From the NCBI GenBank assembly GCA_036971715.1, contig JAVHJL010000007.1, positions 2,542,001-2,606,000 on the forward strand: a DNA stretch of 64,000 nt, given 5' to 3'. The translations under genes were made by a program, and so were the position numbers. Under the pieces are notes generated by a model. That model saw only the letters and a list, made by a program, of their open reading frames with translations. It had not been told where the DNA came from and did no database searches. Position 1 is the first letter of the stretch; each line of letters begins with the position of its first letter. Shown in pieces: positions 10,582 through 22,431 of this stretch. This DNA comes from Arthrobotrys musiformis. Its lineage: Eukaryota > Ascomycota > Orbiliomycetes > Orbiliales > Orbiliaceae.

Positions 10582-12439
10582 GTTTTACACCGTTAGACCC
10601 TCGGATGGGGTCCTATGAATCGAGAGGATACGAAGGGTTTGAAGAAACCCGTGGATGGAATGATTCGGGTGGGATGGGGCGGCTTGATTCTCGCATATCG
10701 TGACGACACAGCGTCGGCTTGAAATATTCGATGTTATGCATTTTGATATACAACACGAGGATGGGTTTTATTGGTTTGTCACTGAATAAATTCCCTCTTC
10801 TGGAACATGAGTAGAGCAACACACGGGTTCGTGGTATTTTCCCCCGGCTCAGCTTACAACTGGTCATGCCACAGCTCTGGTATACGGGACAAGGTCATCT
10901 GCAGCAGCATTGGTTGACGGGTAACAATAACGAAGGGAAATACCCAAAAATTTATAACTAAATGGCCAGTGATATCTGGCATTCTTTCAACCGTGCCGGC
11001 CCAAGTTTATATGCACGGTATAACGCCCTGCAATCGAAGTGGAGACATAGACAAAGTTGGACGGCTTTCGACTATCAAGTAGTTATCTTCTAATGAATTG
11101 CATTGGCAGTGGTGTTTCTACAGCAATTTGCAAGCAAGCTTTGAGGTGTAGCTACGGACTGTTACACCACAGAGCCGGGATGGAGAAGGTGCAAAGGAGG
11201 CACCTCAGTCAGGAGGGTTGAAATCCTCATAGGCATTCCCACCGGATCGGAGTAAGATTTATGTGAAACTAGCTGTTACAGAGACTCTCCCTTTAGATGG
11301 GCCGGAAAACCTGGTGGATATTGGTCTCGTTCCCAGGGTGGATAAAATAAAACTTCGTGAGAAAAGGCAATCGTGGACCTGGGAATGGGACCAGGTCGGC
11401 GGCTTTATTTGACCCTTTCCCAATAAAAGCCTCACAATTCATTGATGCATTGGACTATGCCGGTACCGCGGTATCTGGGAACGAGACTACCGCGGTATGA
11501 GAATATCAGGAGATACCATATTTCATACAAGCAAAACTGGTGAGAAAACTTGGGCCGCAATATGCAAATCCACAGCCTCGACAGTTGAATTGACATATCC
11601 AACAAAGAGCATAATACTATCCCAATACCGACCGCCGTTTCACGCTCTCCACAAAACACTCGAACAAGCATTTACATTTCGACCGACGTGTTTTGCAATT
11701 TCGGTCGACACTGGAACCTATGCGTGATAATTAAAGGGATCTTGCGTTGCGTGTTTGAATATGCCCTTGTAGACGCCTTTCGGAGAAATACCGTACTATG
11801 GGTCCAAAAACGCAGCATGGTTCCCTCCACACCCAAGCCTCAGATTCCGAATCGCGAGTTCTGGACTTCGTCACAATTCACAATCACAATCACAGTGGAT
11901 AACGTCACACTTACGCAATAGTCAACCGCCTCGTACCCACCCTACTTTTAACACCTGCATTCAAACTCATTAAATTTCCGACAAGAACCGACAGTAGTGG
12001 AGTTTTGGAGTGAGAAAAAATATATTATTTTCGCAGCTTCATTATTGCATTAGCTAAAAAGGCGGGCGCGTCAAAAGGCCCCTCCAAAGGTTTCGTCAGT
12101 TGTACAGGTCTTCTTTTTTTGTATCGTAAGCTTTTTATCGTAGAAATTACATTTCAAGAATAATAACAAGAAGAAACCGCTGGCCCATTACGCCACGCAT
12201 TTCTCCAACCTCCCATATTAAAGAAAAAACAAAAAGACAGTCCAAAATATTCCCGAATGGTTTTCCTCCACGATCATCCCACAAGTATAGTACGGTTTCA
12301 TAAGTAAAAGAAAAGAGGAGGCAAAGTCTCCAAAATCCAGTCGGTCCAAGAAGTTTCGTCATTGATGTGCTTCTAATTAGTCGTTATTTTTACCCCACGG
12401 CCACTTCATATCAATCCCCTTCAAGACGAAATCAGCTTC
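10582..12439. other. Intergenic, 1.86 kb
   Basis: No gene recognised. It contains an imperfect inverted repeat (11322-11489) bounded by copies of the dispersed CTGGGAACGAGAC motif, with palindromic TACCGCGGTA boxes beside the right end. Frames of 70-85 codons here show no family features. The right part (11990-12440) is AT-rich and probably holds the NCE102 3' UTR. Confidence 0.45.
11322..11489. repeat. MITE-like inverted-repeat element (168 bp)
   Basis: The left end reads TGGTCTCGTTCCCAG (11322-11336) and the right end CTGGGAACGAGACTA (11475-11489); 13 of 15 bases pair in opposite orientation. The palindrome TACCGCGGTA occurs at 11464-11473 and again at 11489-11498, straddling the right end. 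The interior is non-coding. The small size and terminal inverted repeats suggest a MITE or a remnant of one. No target-site duplication is obvious. Confidence 0.35.
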
Positions 12440-13065
12440 CTAGACGCGACTCCTAGACGCGGGAACGACAGACCCCCTTCTCCAGGCGAGGACGCTCAAA
12501 ACCAACGAGGCCAGGTAAGTTCCGAAGAGGAACCACAAGAAGGCTGTGAGGGCCTGAGCTTCGTGGCAGCGACCGGTGGGGTTTAGACTTCCGTTGGTGA
12601 TCGAGTTGGTCGTCACATAAGCCTATTCACCCCCCATTAGCATTTTCTTCTTCTTCTTCTCGATTTTATATCAGGAGGGGTGAATGGATAAAATACATAC
12701 CATATTACCGCAGCTGTGCACACCCAATCCGGCAGCCAATGCCGTTCCGGCGGCAAACGTAAACAAAGTATTCGAAGCATCTACCCCCAATAAAATCTGG
12801 GCATGCCCGGAATCCGTGATGACGGCATAGAGAGTATAGAAACCGCTGAGGAGGGACCAGATGCTTGTGAAGAGTGCGAAGTTGACTTGTGAGGGCGAGC
12901 CGCCGAATAGCTGTTGTGCGACTAGAGCGCCGGAGAGAGCGAGGGTGAGGACGGTGAGGAGGAACTAGTAGATTTTTTTGGATTAGTATTTTGTTTGGGT
13001 GTTCGATTCGAGAAATTTTGGTATAATACCTGAGTGCCTCGGAGGGCAAGGCTGGTGATGTGCAT
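12440..13065 (-). CDS. NCE102: Nce102-type MARVEL-domain plasma membrane protein
   Basis: A four-helix MARVEL protein of eisosomes/MCC domains, a sphingolipid-responsive organiser of the plasma membrane in yeast and Aspergillus. Exons are complement(join(12440..12622,12701..12964,13030..13065)), 160 aa. The first exon is only 12 codons (MHITSLALRGTQ). Introns 12965-13029 and 12623-12700 are phase 0, the first with a TACTAAT branch site. Helices: FLLTVLTLALSGALVAQQLF; NFALFTSIWSLLSGFYTLYAVI; TLFTFAAGTALAAGLGV; and ALTAFLWFLFGTYLASLVLSVL. The loop NSITNGSLNPTGRCHEAQ before the last helix is typical of the family. Length is close to yeast Nce102 (173 aa). The call rests on helix pattern and remembered consensus, so a close MARVEL paralogue is possible. 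Confidence 0.82.
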
Positions 13066-15792
13066 TTTTGGTGATGGAGTTGGTTGGTATGTGAGGTCAG
13101 AGTGAGGTAAGGTTGAGGTTGAGGTTGAGGTGAAGGTGAAGGAAGAGTGAGTCTCGCTCGGATTGTTCGGATGATGACAGGGAAAATCGCCCACCCAACC
13201 TCGACTTTAGTTCGTTGAAAGCGACAACAGCAATCAACAAAGAAAACAGCCAATTATAACTATCGCAGGCGACAAAAACTCAGGAGAAAGATGTATACGA
13301 GAATGAGGAGAGAGAAAAGGGAAGAGGAGGAGAGGAGTCGGAGGTGAGATAGATTGAGTTCGTAAAAGAAGCAAGCTTTTTCTTCCTCCCAATATTAATA
13401 GCTAGCTGCAGCAGCTGGCGCCCAATAGATCGTAAGGGCGGAGGGTGCAGGTCGGATGGATGGTTGTGTGTTGCGTGAGGAGTTGTGGCAGTTCTGCTAT
13501 CAACCCGAAAACGGTAACTGTAACGCTACTGCTCCGCGGCTTTTTGGAGGGATGGAGAGGCTGGTTTTGAATGAGAAGGGAGATGTCACGGGTAGCTATC
13601 GTATCGTCCTGTGTCGTTATATGCAATGCAATGTATGTGAACGGTTGCTTATGCAGAGCTAGCTAGCTAGTTAGCTGCCAGGTGGTTACTTTTAATCAAG
13701 TAGGTAAGTTGAGTGGGCAGTTAGCAGGGCATGCAGGGCAGAGGAGAGAGATCGATGAGAGGGGAGGAAGAGAGGAGGGAGGTCTTTATTATATTATATT
13801 CCGACCCGGGATTGCCCTCGAGCGAGCCAAATGAATGCTGACGACACTGCATGCTCTTACATGACTTTTACATACCACGTTTTGAAGTCTCAGGGAAAAA
13901 GCATGGGCCCTTCCTTCCAGATCCATTCCTCGAGTACCACCCGCCCTCCCAATCCTGGTATGAAAGTACCGTGGAAGTAATGCTACCATACTCAGAACAG
14001 ATCCCTAAAGTCCTCATCCAGTACCCTAACTACGGACTACGACAAATTGCACAGGAGGATACGAGATACGACGGTGTCCGGTACGAACAAACACCCAACA
14101 GTCTCGCATACGTACAAACTCGGACATACATGAACATGCATCATCGCATGACAGGAAAATATGTCACTGGGCTCGCATCACCATAGCAAAAAGCAGGGAA
14201 GGGACAGGCGGGCCAGCAGGGTTTACGTCAAAGGCAAACCGGGGTCTGTCTCAAGCGAACTACATCCCTGGTCGCGGAGGCCGGGTCTCCAGCTCCCGTG
14301 GATTTTATTGCATTGGCATTCAAAGATAGTTGGCTTGGCTTGGTGCAGCGCAGCTCTACCCCGCCATGTAGTAGTTTGAATGAATTCGAATTCTTTGATC
14401 TTCGTGACATCTTCGGTTAATTCTTCGTTCACTGGAATCGGAATTGGTGGATGACGGTATCGATAGATTGATTCTAGACTTGAATAGTAAGCGCTGAAAG
14501 TATGCGATCGTATCAAGAACGCCGGGTTCGGAAATGCGATAAAGGATTAGTCCCTCCCTCATATATTACCCTCCCAACTCTAGCTTGCAATGATGACATG
14601 ACGCTGTTTCATACTCTTGCGGGAATATTAAATCGGTCGTTTTCATTGTCCAGTTCGGATCTAACCCCTTATAGCTTTCCCAAATGCAGAGACCATGCGC
14701 AACACACTCCGGCCCAAAATACAACAGGTTCTCGGATTATACGAGTCTGTACCAGGCCTGATAAACATCGCCGTAAGTGTATAGTAATAAATGTCGCGGG
14801 ATTCGTATGCCGTCCTGTTATCCTGGTTGGTTGTGTGTGTGCATGTATCTGGCTTCGAGACTATATATACCTCGGCATATATGTAATAGGTATATATATC
14901 GGCCTTGAGCAACAATTGGCTTGTCCTTTGGTCACTCTTTGTGCGGTCTGGGTACGAGACCAGCTTGTCCTTCGATCGGGTGCTGGGTACGAGGCCAGGA
15001 AGTACGATGTATATACTACTGAAATCAATGCCCCTTTCTTGGTTCGTTCTGGAAGAGCCCTAGAATCTAAAATGGAGCAAAAGTTAGCTATCACCGAGCT
15101 ACCATTTACGAGCAAGGTCTTCTCGATATCAGGCTGGAGATGCAAACCTAGCTTATATATCGATCCTATCTTGCCGGGGACGCTCGCTCGGTTAGAGCTA
15201 CCTCGATTTGAGGCTGCGACGGTATGGTATATATAACTATGCTGGATTGGAAACAATCTTTAGGATTGATTACCTGGATGCCACATAGGCTCAGTGGTGT
15301 AATAAGGTATCTCCAGAGCAGTTTTCAATGGACTTAGCTTCTACATGTGCTTCCTAGCCATCCTGAAGGTTCTCTATCCTTTTGATTCTTGAAGAATGTG
15401 GAAGACGCTGCATCGTAGTGCCGTCAAAGTCGAGATGCGAGGTTATAAGGGGACTGGCCGGCCAGAAGTGTGTCATTGAAGTTTCCCTCACAAAGGCTTT
15501 CTAACTACGCACGCCCCGTCAACACGACTATTTAAGCCTCCACTGTCCCACAGCTGCTCCATCTTCCTCTCCTTCTTCTTCTTCCTTCCTTCTCTCTTTC
15601 CTCTCCACCCAAGAACATAATCATCATCATCATCATCATCATCGCCAGCAACCATCTCTGGTTCTAGCCTCTCATCCTCTCCACCCGTTAGTAGTGCTTC
15701 GAACGATCTAAAGGCTCTCCAGAACTGTACTGTTTTCTTCTCTATTCCTACTATCCTTCTATTTCATCTCTTCTCTCAACCTATACTTAATC
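13066..15792. other. Intergenic, 2.7 kb
   Basis: Contains the NCE102 promoter side (with a hexameric TTGAGG run at 13110-13130), a GCTA microsatellite near 13658-13676, a gene-poor middle, two direct copies of the CTGGGTACGAG motif (14948-14963, 14983-14998) and the CT-rich leader of the CnjB gene. A 244-codon ATG frame at 14502-15236 has no family features, is full of TATATA-derived residues and is treated as chance. An (ATC)n run at 15620-15643 lies in the presumed CnjB 5' leader. Confidence 0.5.
15620..15643 (+). repeat. ATC trinucleotide microsatellite in the CnjB 5' leader
   Basis: About eight tandem ATC units lie about 150 bp upstream of the CnjB start codon, following a CT-rich tract (15560-15610) typical of strongly expressed fungal promoters and leaders. 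Confidence 0.6.
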
Positions 15793-18246
15793 ATGTCTGG
15801 CTGGGATGACGGTCCAGTTAAGGGTACGTTACTACCTCTCTTCAACTTGCAGCTTGGGATTCCGAGCCTCTGCAACATCTCTGCTCCTTACCTTCGCTAC
15901 TTGCCTTTGCTCTGTCTCTTCTTCGATCTCCTATCCGTCTCTGGAATTGTTGGAGACGTCTCGATACAGCGAATTGACTCCAAATCTACGTTACTTTCTA
16001 GTCGATGAGGGTGAGTGGGTCCCTCCACCGATACCTGTAGCTACAACCGAAACCACAAACAACTTCTCCTCCGGCGACAATTTTTTCGAGGAACCAGCCG
16101 AAGGTGGCGATCGGTAAGTTTTAAATCTCATAACCATCCAAACCTTCAGATTTGTTGGCCATTAGACTTACCTGAACTTTGACAGCCCCCGTGGCCCAGC
16201 TGGTGCCTGCCGTAAGTGCAACGAGGAAGGTCATTTCGCTGCGGAATGGTAGGTTTCCCCACACTCCCAAGTATACTTCCTTCACTTTAGCTAATTTTTG
16301 CTTGACAGTCCAAACCAAAAGTGTTCCTGCTGCGGTGAAAAGGGTCACTCTGCCAGCAAGTGTCCTACTCCAAAGTGCAATATTTGCAACACTGAGGGCC
16401 ACATCCCATTCGAGTGCCCCGACAAAGGAAACCAGGCCTGCCGACACTGCGGTGAGATTGGTCACATCGTCAAAGGTATATACCTGAAGCCACCTCTTCG
16501 TCTGCTAGAATTTACTCTAAAACTGTTCAATAGAATGTCCAGTCAGAGCAGCCGAACCCTGTCGCAACTGCCACGAAGTCGGCCACCGTGCCGGCGAGTG
16601 CACCAACCCACGTAAAATGCAGTTCGGCGGACCTGCTCTTGAAGGGGATGTCGAAGACAAAGATCAAAAAATCGAGGCTTGTTGGAATTCCATGGATCAG
16701 GCCTCCAAAGATCGAGATCTTGATACTTTCAAAGATGTTAGTGTCTATCTTTTGTATCCGCCGCCGCCACCACCGAATCTAACCTGCTGTAATATTTAGG
16801 CATTCTTCAAATACGTCGCTCTTTGCCCTGATTCCACCTTTCCAACCCTCCAAAACGCCTTTAAGGAGGAAGGGAAGTTCGTTTATAGCTTGGTCGCTAT
16901 CGTACGTATTTAATCTCATCCCCCTCTTGCTCGCCTGAGTTGTTCTAATGCCACCGAATCTATAGAAAAAGGAGATTACATCCACTCAAGTCATCGTAGA
17001 CCTCCAAGGTAACATGAACAAGAAGTTCGTCGTCACCTTCCAAACCTCCCTCAAAGGTCCACGAACCAAGGGTGCAGTCAAGGACCCAGAGAGGTTCCCC
17101 GCTGACGACAACGACAACATGGCTCGCTTGGAGAACGCTGGCTTCGTCCAAGAATCATACATTCCATGGTGCTACAACTGCAAAGGTAATATTTGGTGTC
17201 CCTTCTTTGTCTAAGAGTTCGTACTAATTTTAGTTTTTTTTTTTATTAGAGAGTGGCCACACCTCCCGCGGTTGCCCTCAAGAGCGCCAGGCCAGGGACC
17301 CCGCTGAAATCCCTACCATCAAATGTGTCAACTGTGATCAAGAGGGTCATCGTGCTCGTGATTGTAAGTTCCCTGTTCCTCGTCGACTCTTCTCCTTACC
17401 TTTTCCCATCAGGTTCCTAACGATCCTGAAGGTACCGAGGAACGTAAACAACGACGCAATCCAAACGCTTGCCGCAACTGCGGTGAAGAGGGTCACGAAG
17501 CCAAGGAATGTGAGAAACCTCGTGATGCCTCTAACGTTCAGTGCCGCAAGTGCGAGAAAATGGGTCATTTCTCCAAGGACTGCCCTGACGCTCCCAAGAT
17601 GACCTGCCGCAATTGCGACCAAGAAGTAAGTCCGTCCCCATCTTCTCGTCCAACAAGCCCCTAACAGGTTCAAAAAGGGACATCGTGCTGCTGAATGCCC
17701 TGAGCCAAAGAAGGGTATGACTTGCAACAACTGCGGAGAGGAAGGTCACCGACGTGTCGATTGCACCAATCCTCGCAAGATCATTTGCAATAACTGCGAT
17801 GAGGAAGGACACGTTGGACGTGACTGTCCCAAGCCTCGAGATCCGGCTCGAGTCAAGTGTCGCAACTGCGATGAGAGTAAGTCGCTCTATCTAATTTATT
17901 ATTGAATTTAAGTGCTAATATAAAAAAATCACCAAATAGTGGGTCACAGCGCCAAAGAGTGCCCAAAGCCCCGTGACATGGCACGCATCAAGTGCAACGA
18001 ATGCGGGTGAGTATAACCATACATGCAGATTTCTCCCACGGATATCCGAATAACTGATTTTCTTTCAATAGGGAAATGGGCCATTGGTCCAGAAACTGCA
18101 CTAACAAGGGTGCTGGTGGCGATGACGACGGTTTCCAGGCTACTTCTGGAGGTGGTGCTGACTACGGCAGTGCTCCCGCCGTCGACACCACTCAACAACT
18201 CTGGAAGGATGACACGGAAGCCTCTACTGGCGGTGGCGGCTGGTAG
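15793..18246 (+). CDS. cnjB: CnjB-type zinc-knuckle nucleic-acid-binding protein (14 CCHC knuckles)
   Basis: Predicted to bind single-stranded nucleic acid; role in RNA or transcription control unproven. Exons: join(15793..15823,16002..16113,16186..16248,16309..16475,16534..16736,16800..16901,16966..17185,17250..17363,17432..17625,17678..17876,17940..18006,18072..18246), 548 aa. Every junction keeps frame and several fall inside knuckles. I count 14 C-x2-C-x4-H-x4-C motifs: five in the N-terminal half (CRKCNEEGHFAAEC to CRNCHEVGHRAGEC), a knuckle-free spacer of about 150 aa (MQFGGPALEGDVEDKDQKIE...), then nine more ending CNECGEMGHWSRNC. The C-terminus is Gly-rich and ends GGGGW. This architecture matches fungal CnjB proteins. 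The first intron (178 nt) is the longest in the gene and might hide a small exon. Confidence 0.9.
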
Positions 18247-18860
18247 GTTACGCGCCTCCTGACGTTCGGCAGTTTTTTTCATTATTTCATTTTTCGTATT
18301 CCGAACTTGCAATGGCTTCCTACGGGCGCTTCGTGAAGAAAGCGTTGCTCGGTTTATCACACATAACGATGAAACCGATGGAGGATAAAAAGATGGACTC
18401 GTTTTTTTCTAAACCTCACATTCGATTTTTTATGGCGGATACCAGATCGATCCTTCTGTTTTTCGTGACTGAAACGCACACATGCACGCGGGCCAGGAAC
18501 TAGTGCTCGCACGAGATACTCCGTTGTGTTTTTCGGGATCGGAAGGGAAATGCATCTTTCGGTTTATAATTAATAGCAAACCAATACAAGTCTCTTCTCT
18601 GCCCATTTCATACAGACCTTCTCAAAAACAATCTCTCCTTTGTCTATCCCGCCCGCCGTAACTATTTCCGCTGGCCTCCCCCAAGCTAGCGGCGTGGTAT
18701 TTTTGAATTTGTGTAACTCCAAAATGTGTTGGGAAATTTTGACGTCAGGCGACATCTCGACCGACAGAGCCAGCCTCGAACTTGCGACGCCAGTCGATGT
18801 GACCTTCGTGATCACGATATCTCTACAGAGCCTGATATACCTCCCCTAACCTCCCCAAAG
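18247..18860. other. Intergenic, 614 bp
   Basis: CnjB 3' UTR (T-rich near 18270-18300) and the promoter of the next gene. A CRE-half site TGACGTCA-like GACGTCAG is at 18740-18747. No gene was recognised. Confidence 0.45.
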
Positions 18861-19623
18861 ATGCTGAATACATTGATAAAACGGGCAGGCCCCGCCTTCC
18901 GACAGTCCACAGGGTGCCACCCTTCCACGACCATCCTCTCCCGCACGACCACGCGCACCCTCAAAACCCTCGAACAAAACAAGAATATCGTCAGTAACTC
19001 CCCCAAAAATTTTTAAAAAATGCATAGACCCCGTAAAACTAATGTGCACACAGTACATCCACCCATCCCCCAGCACTCCCCAAGTCTACACCCTAACCTA
19101 CCTCCCCACCACCCCTCCCTCCCCAAAACTCGCAATAGGCACAACAACAACCCTCCCCCCAACCCCACAAACCTTCACCGAAAACCCCCACTTCCGCACC
19201 CTCCTAATGGACACCCTCTCCAAACACGCGCACAAAGACCCAGACCTCATAAACGAAGCCTACGGAACATGGGGCGCGGCAATGGGCGTGAAATCATCAG
19301 TATCAAAGGGTCTAAAACGTGATCGAAAACTCCACACAGAATCAACATCCACCCCGTCCACACCCTCCAAAATCGACACCTCATCGATCGGGGGCTTTCA
19401 TCACGTCGTCGATCGAAGGACGCCGTATTACGGCGGGATGAGGATTCCGGAGAGTCAGGATATTTTGGGGAGTTTGCAGGTCGATGGGGAGGGGAAGTTG
19501 GTGGGAGGGTTTGTGGAGTGTGAGAGTTATAGGTTGGTTACTGCGGATGGGGTTTTGGGGTTGACGGAGTTTTTGGAGGGGAAGGTTAGAGAGAGGGTTG
19601 AGGAGGAGGAGAGGAGGGGGTGA
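18861..19623 (+). CDS. Putative mitochondrial protein of a conserved fungal family, function unknown
   Basis: Exons join(18861..18989,19054..19623), 232 aa; the intron has a GTCAGT donor, an ACTAAT branch site and a CAG acceptor. The N-terminus (MLNTLIKRAGPAFRQS... TTTRTLKTL) is basic, hydroxylated and free of acidic residues, as in mitochondrial presequences. The body contains YTLTYLPTTPPSPKLAIGTT, a FRTLLMDTLSKHAHKDPDLINEA helix, and the C-terminal signature RIPESQDILGSLQVDGEG...YRLVTADGVLGLTEFL. I recall similar proteins in many filamentous ascomycetes with D-P-E-D-I-x-G-S in the same place, but no assigned function. The synonymous codon choice drifts from C-ending in the first half to G-rich in the second. 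Confidence 0.72.
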
Positions 19624-21204
19624 AGGTGGTGAGGTTGGTTGTATATATGTATATATCTTCAGGGGTAGGCAGCTACGGCGAGAGGTCGGGAGGTTGTACA
19701 TACATAATACTGTACTTTTAAATTTCAATTACTCTTATCTACAGGCTCGTTTTAGGGGGTATATAAGCTTATAAGGGCAGAATCCATTCATCCATAGGCA
19801 ATTAGACTGCTATAGGAATCCTTATATAGACAATTCGATTCCGGTTGATATCGATATCTTGGTCTTCGCAGGGATAATATATCGGCTTTGTTTTCAAATC
19901 CCATTATTTGACGCTGTACAGGATGCAATTTAAACCACGAGCTAAATTTAATTGACTAAACCTATAGGGACGAATATACAGAAATCTAACCCTCACATTT
20001 CCGAGGAAAGGCCCAGACTCTCGCTACAACCTGCCTGATACAAACACATGTATAACGTTAAATTCGGTGCTATACGTAGCAACCGCCTCATGCGCCAATG
20101 AAAATTCAAAAGTGGCTTCTTCCATTTCGTTTCACAAGGCCTGGAAAAAGCCACAGAAGCAACACAACCCAACCGGAACATGCCGATATCGTTAATTCCA
20201 AACCCGAGCTCCGGACCCACAGCCCTGGACAGCGACTGACGTGATAAGGGACAATTCCTCCGGTGCCGCGCCAATTCTTGTATTGAACGCGGGGGGCTGT
20301 AGAGAAACATATGTTGGTAGTATTCCCCCCGTTTGGAGGTTTGGCTGTCTATGGTCGAATGTCGGCATGTTCAGCTCGACTATTAATAGCGCTTGTGCCA
20401 CCACGCCTCCGAAACATCGAATCAGGTCTGTCCGGATGCAATCTGTTGAATAGGTATCTAGGTAATAGTAGTTAGGCCAGAACCAGAAAACGGTGGGGGT
20501 TGTACCCACATCTGAGAGGTTTTATTTCAGCCTTCAATTCAACTTCCATCCCAACATGCCAACTCGAGCTAGCCGAACTGGCAGTGTGACCCGAATTTCT
20601 ACGCATGGTAATTAACACAGATTGTTTCGCGATAAATACCACGCTACTAACCGAAATCTTCCCTCTTGCATCTTCCAGAGAAGGAGGAAGGCAGTGACCC
20701 CATTGGCGGACGCTGCGGGGGATCAGCAGGCCAAGCTTTTTTAGCACACGACCCCCATTCGATACAAGCCTTTTGACGGGACAGAGGACAGGGTCTATCC
20801 GGATTCCCTGTGGTTGTATTGTTGAAGGCTGTGGGATTTTAATTTCCTGGGTTACGTGGACATTGTGATGTTTCATTCAGTTGGCTGCATTGTTATACAG
20901 ACTTGAGAATGGTTTGTTTTAGCCCGGTCTGTATAGATGTATGTTTGAGGCTTTGTGTAATGCTGGGTGGAGCCACATTTGTCTGACGAGGTGGTGTTTA
21001 AATGGTCGGTCGATGCATCGATGGGGCACAAGTATTAATTCAGACGGTTCCCCGTCGGCGCCCAAATTTGGAGCAACCTTCGGTTCCACTGTTACACCAA
21101 CCTAACCTTCAGCCTTCCAACCTCACATCACCACAAAACTCTCTTTGACCCGCTTCAGCAGCTGGACTGCCCTCCTTTCCCCCCCAGACATACCCGTATC
21201 GACA
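19624..21204. other. Intergenic, 1.6 kb
   Basis: No gene recognised. AT-rich to about 19990, then mixed. Overlapping minus-strand frames of about 100-134 codons between 19993 and 20876 lack family features and consistent codon use. The last 100 bp form the leader of the glycosyltransferase-like gene. Confidence 0.45.
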
Positions 21205-22431
21205 ATGCCTTTACTTTCGTCACAGACTCATCCGGCTTCTCCTTTGAGAAAGAATCCGATACGGAGTCTGCTATCGATAACTTGGGCGTCGAAGGCAACA
21301 ATATGCTTCCTCGCGGTATCTGTTTCGATATTCCTCTTCCTATTGCAGGGAAGTTGGGATATGGGGATATCTTTTACAAAGGCTGAGGTGGAGAAACCAG
21401 TAAGAACCCTCGATGTTCTCACGTTCTTCGAATCCATCTATACATCTATCTAACCTTCCAAACTAATCTTAACAGAGACAGGACCGCCCACCACTGAAGG
21501 GTACTTCGGGAATAGGTGTCAGCATAGAGGAAGACGAAGACCGACCTTTGATCCTCTACGCCTACCACGAGACGCAGAATGCCCACAGAAACGCCCAGTT
21601 CTTCATAACTCACGGCCTCCACGCCCACGCCGACTTCATCTTCATCCTAAACGGCGAGGCCAACCCGAAATTCGTCAAATCCATCCCGCAAGCTGACAAT
21701 ATCCAAATCATCCAACGGGATAACACCTGCTTCGACCTCGGCTCCTACGCCGAAGTTCTAACTCGCAATAACAGCAAGTTGGTTAAGAAATATAATAGAT
21801 TCATCCTTATGAACGCTTCCCTCAGAGGTCCCTTTTTACCGACTTGGAGTCGGGAATGCTGGTCCGATGCCATACTCTCCAAGGTCACGGATACCAATAA
21901 GGTAAATACACATAATCCACTTAACCCCTCCTCCAGTTAACTAACCGCAATGCACTCTTACAGTTAGTCGGCCTAACATACAACTGCCGCCCCGTCCGCC
22001 ACGTTCAATCCATGATGTTCGCCACAGACCGCACCGGCCTAACCCTCCTCCTCGACAAAATCGGCACCTGTTTCTCCAACTTCCGCGCCGCCGTAAAAGT
22101 CGAAACCGAATGCACGGCCCACATCCTCGAAAGCGGCTACAACGTCACCGCACTCATGACATCCTTCTCCACGAAAAAGGATTACGCCACAACCTGCACG
22201 CACGACGATGTTTTACACCCGGATACTTACTTCAAAACCACCATCCATCCTTACGATATCATGTTCCAGAAGGCGAATAGGAAACTGGCGCCGGAGGTAT
22301 TGGTCCAGTTGACGAAATGGCATGATGACGCCGGATATTCCAGCTGGGCAGCCTGCAGCAGGGCTTATAAGATTAAAAAAGCATTAAGGATTATGAAGAA
22401 GAACGGTTACGATCTTGATTTCGATCTGTAA
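21205..22431 (+). CDS. Type II membrane protein, rhamnan-synthesis-F (RgpF)-like glycosyltransferase
   Basis: Exons join(21205..21399,21476..21901,21964..22431), 362 aa. The start at 21205 is the first ATG; no upstream ATG is in frame. A short basic cytoplasmic tail precedes a single membrane anchor (ATICFLAVSVSIFLFLLQ, about residues 32-49), a Golgi type II layout. The lumenal part has YAYHETQNAHRNAQFFITHG, ADFIFILNGE, NTCFDLGSYAEVL, then YNRFILMNASLRGPFLPTW...CWSDAIL and LVGLTYNCRPVRHVQSMMFA. The order F-x-N-x-S/A-x-x-G-P-F, W, L-x-G-L-T, H-x-Q-S-M recalls the RgpF family of bacterial and fungal glycan enzymes. Substrate unknown. The transferase role is inferred from that resemblance only. 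Confidence 0.72.

Noticed and set aside
12705..13253. 182-codon minus-strand frame over the NCE102 locus
   Set aside because: It runs through the NCE102 introns in another frame; the spliced MARVEL protein explains the locus better.
14502..15236. 244-codon plus-strand ATG frame
   Set aside because: It has no family features, contains runs such as YIYLGIYVIGIYIG that come from TATATA repeats, and overlaps a 131-codon frame on the other strand. Likely chance.
19993..20876. Overlapping minus-strand frames of 105-134 codons
   Set aside because: Mutually overlapping, no shared splice model, no recognisable features.
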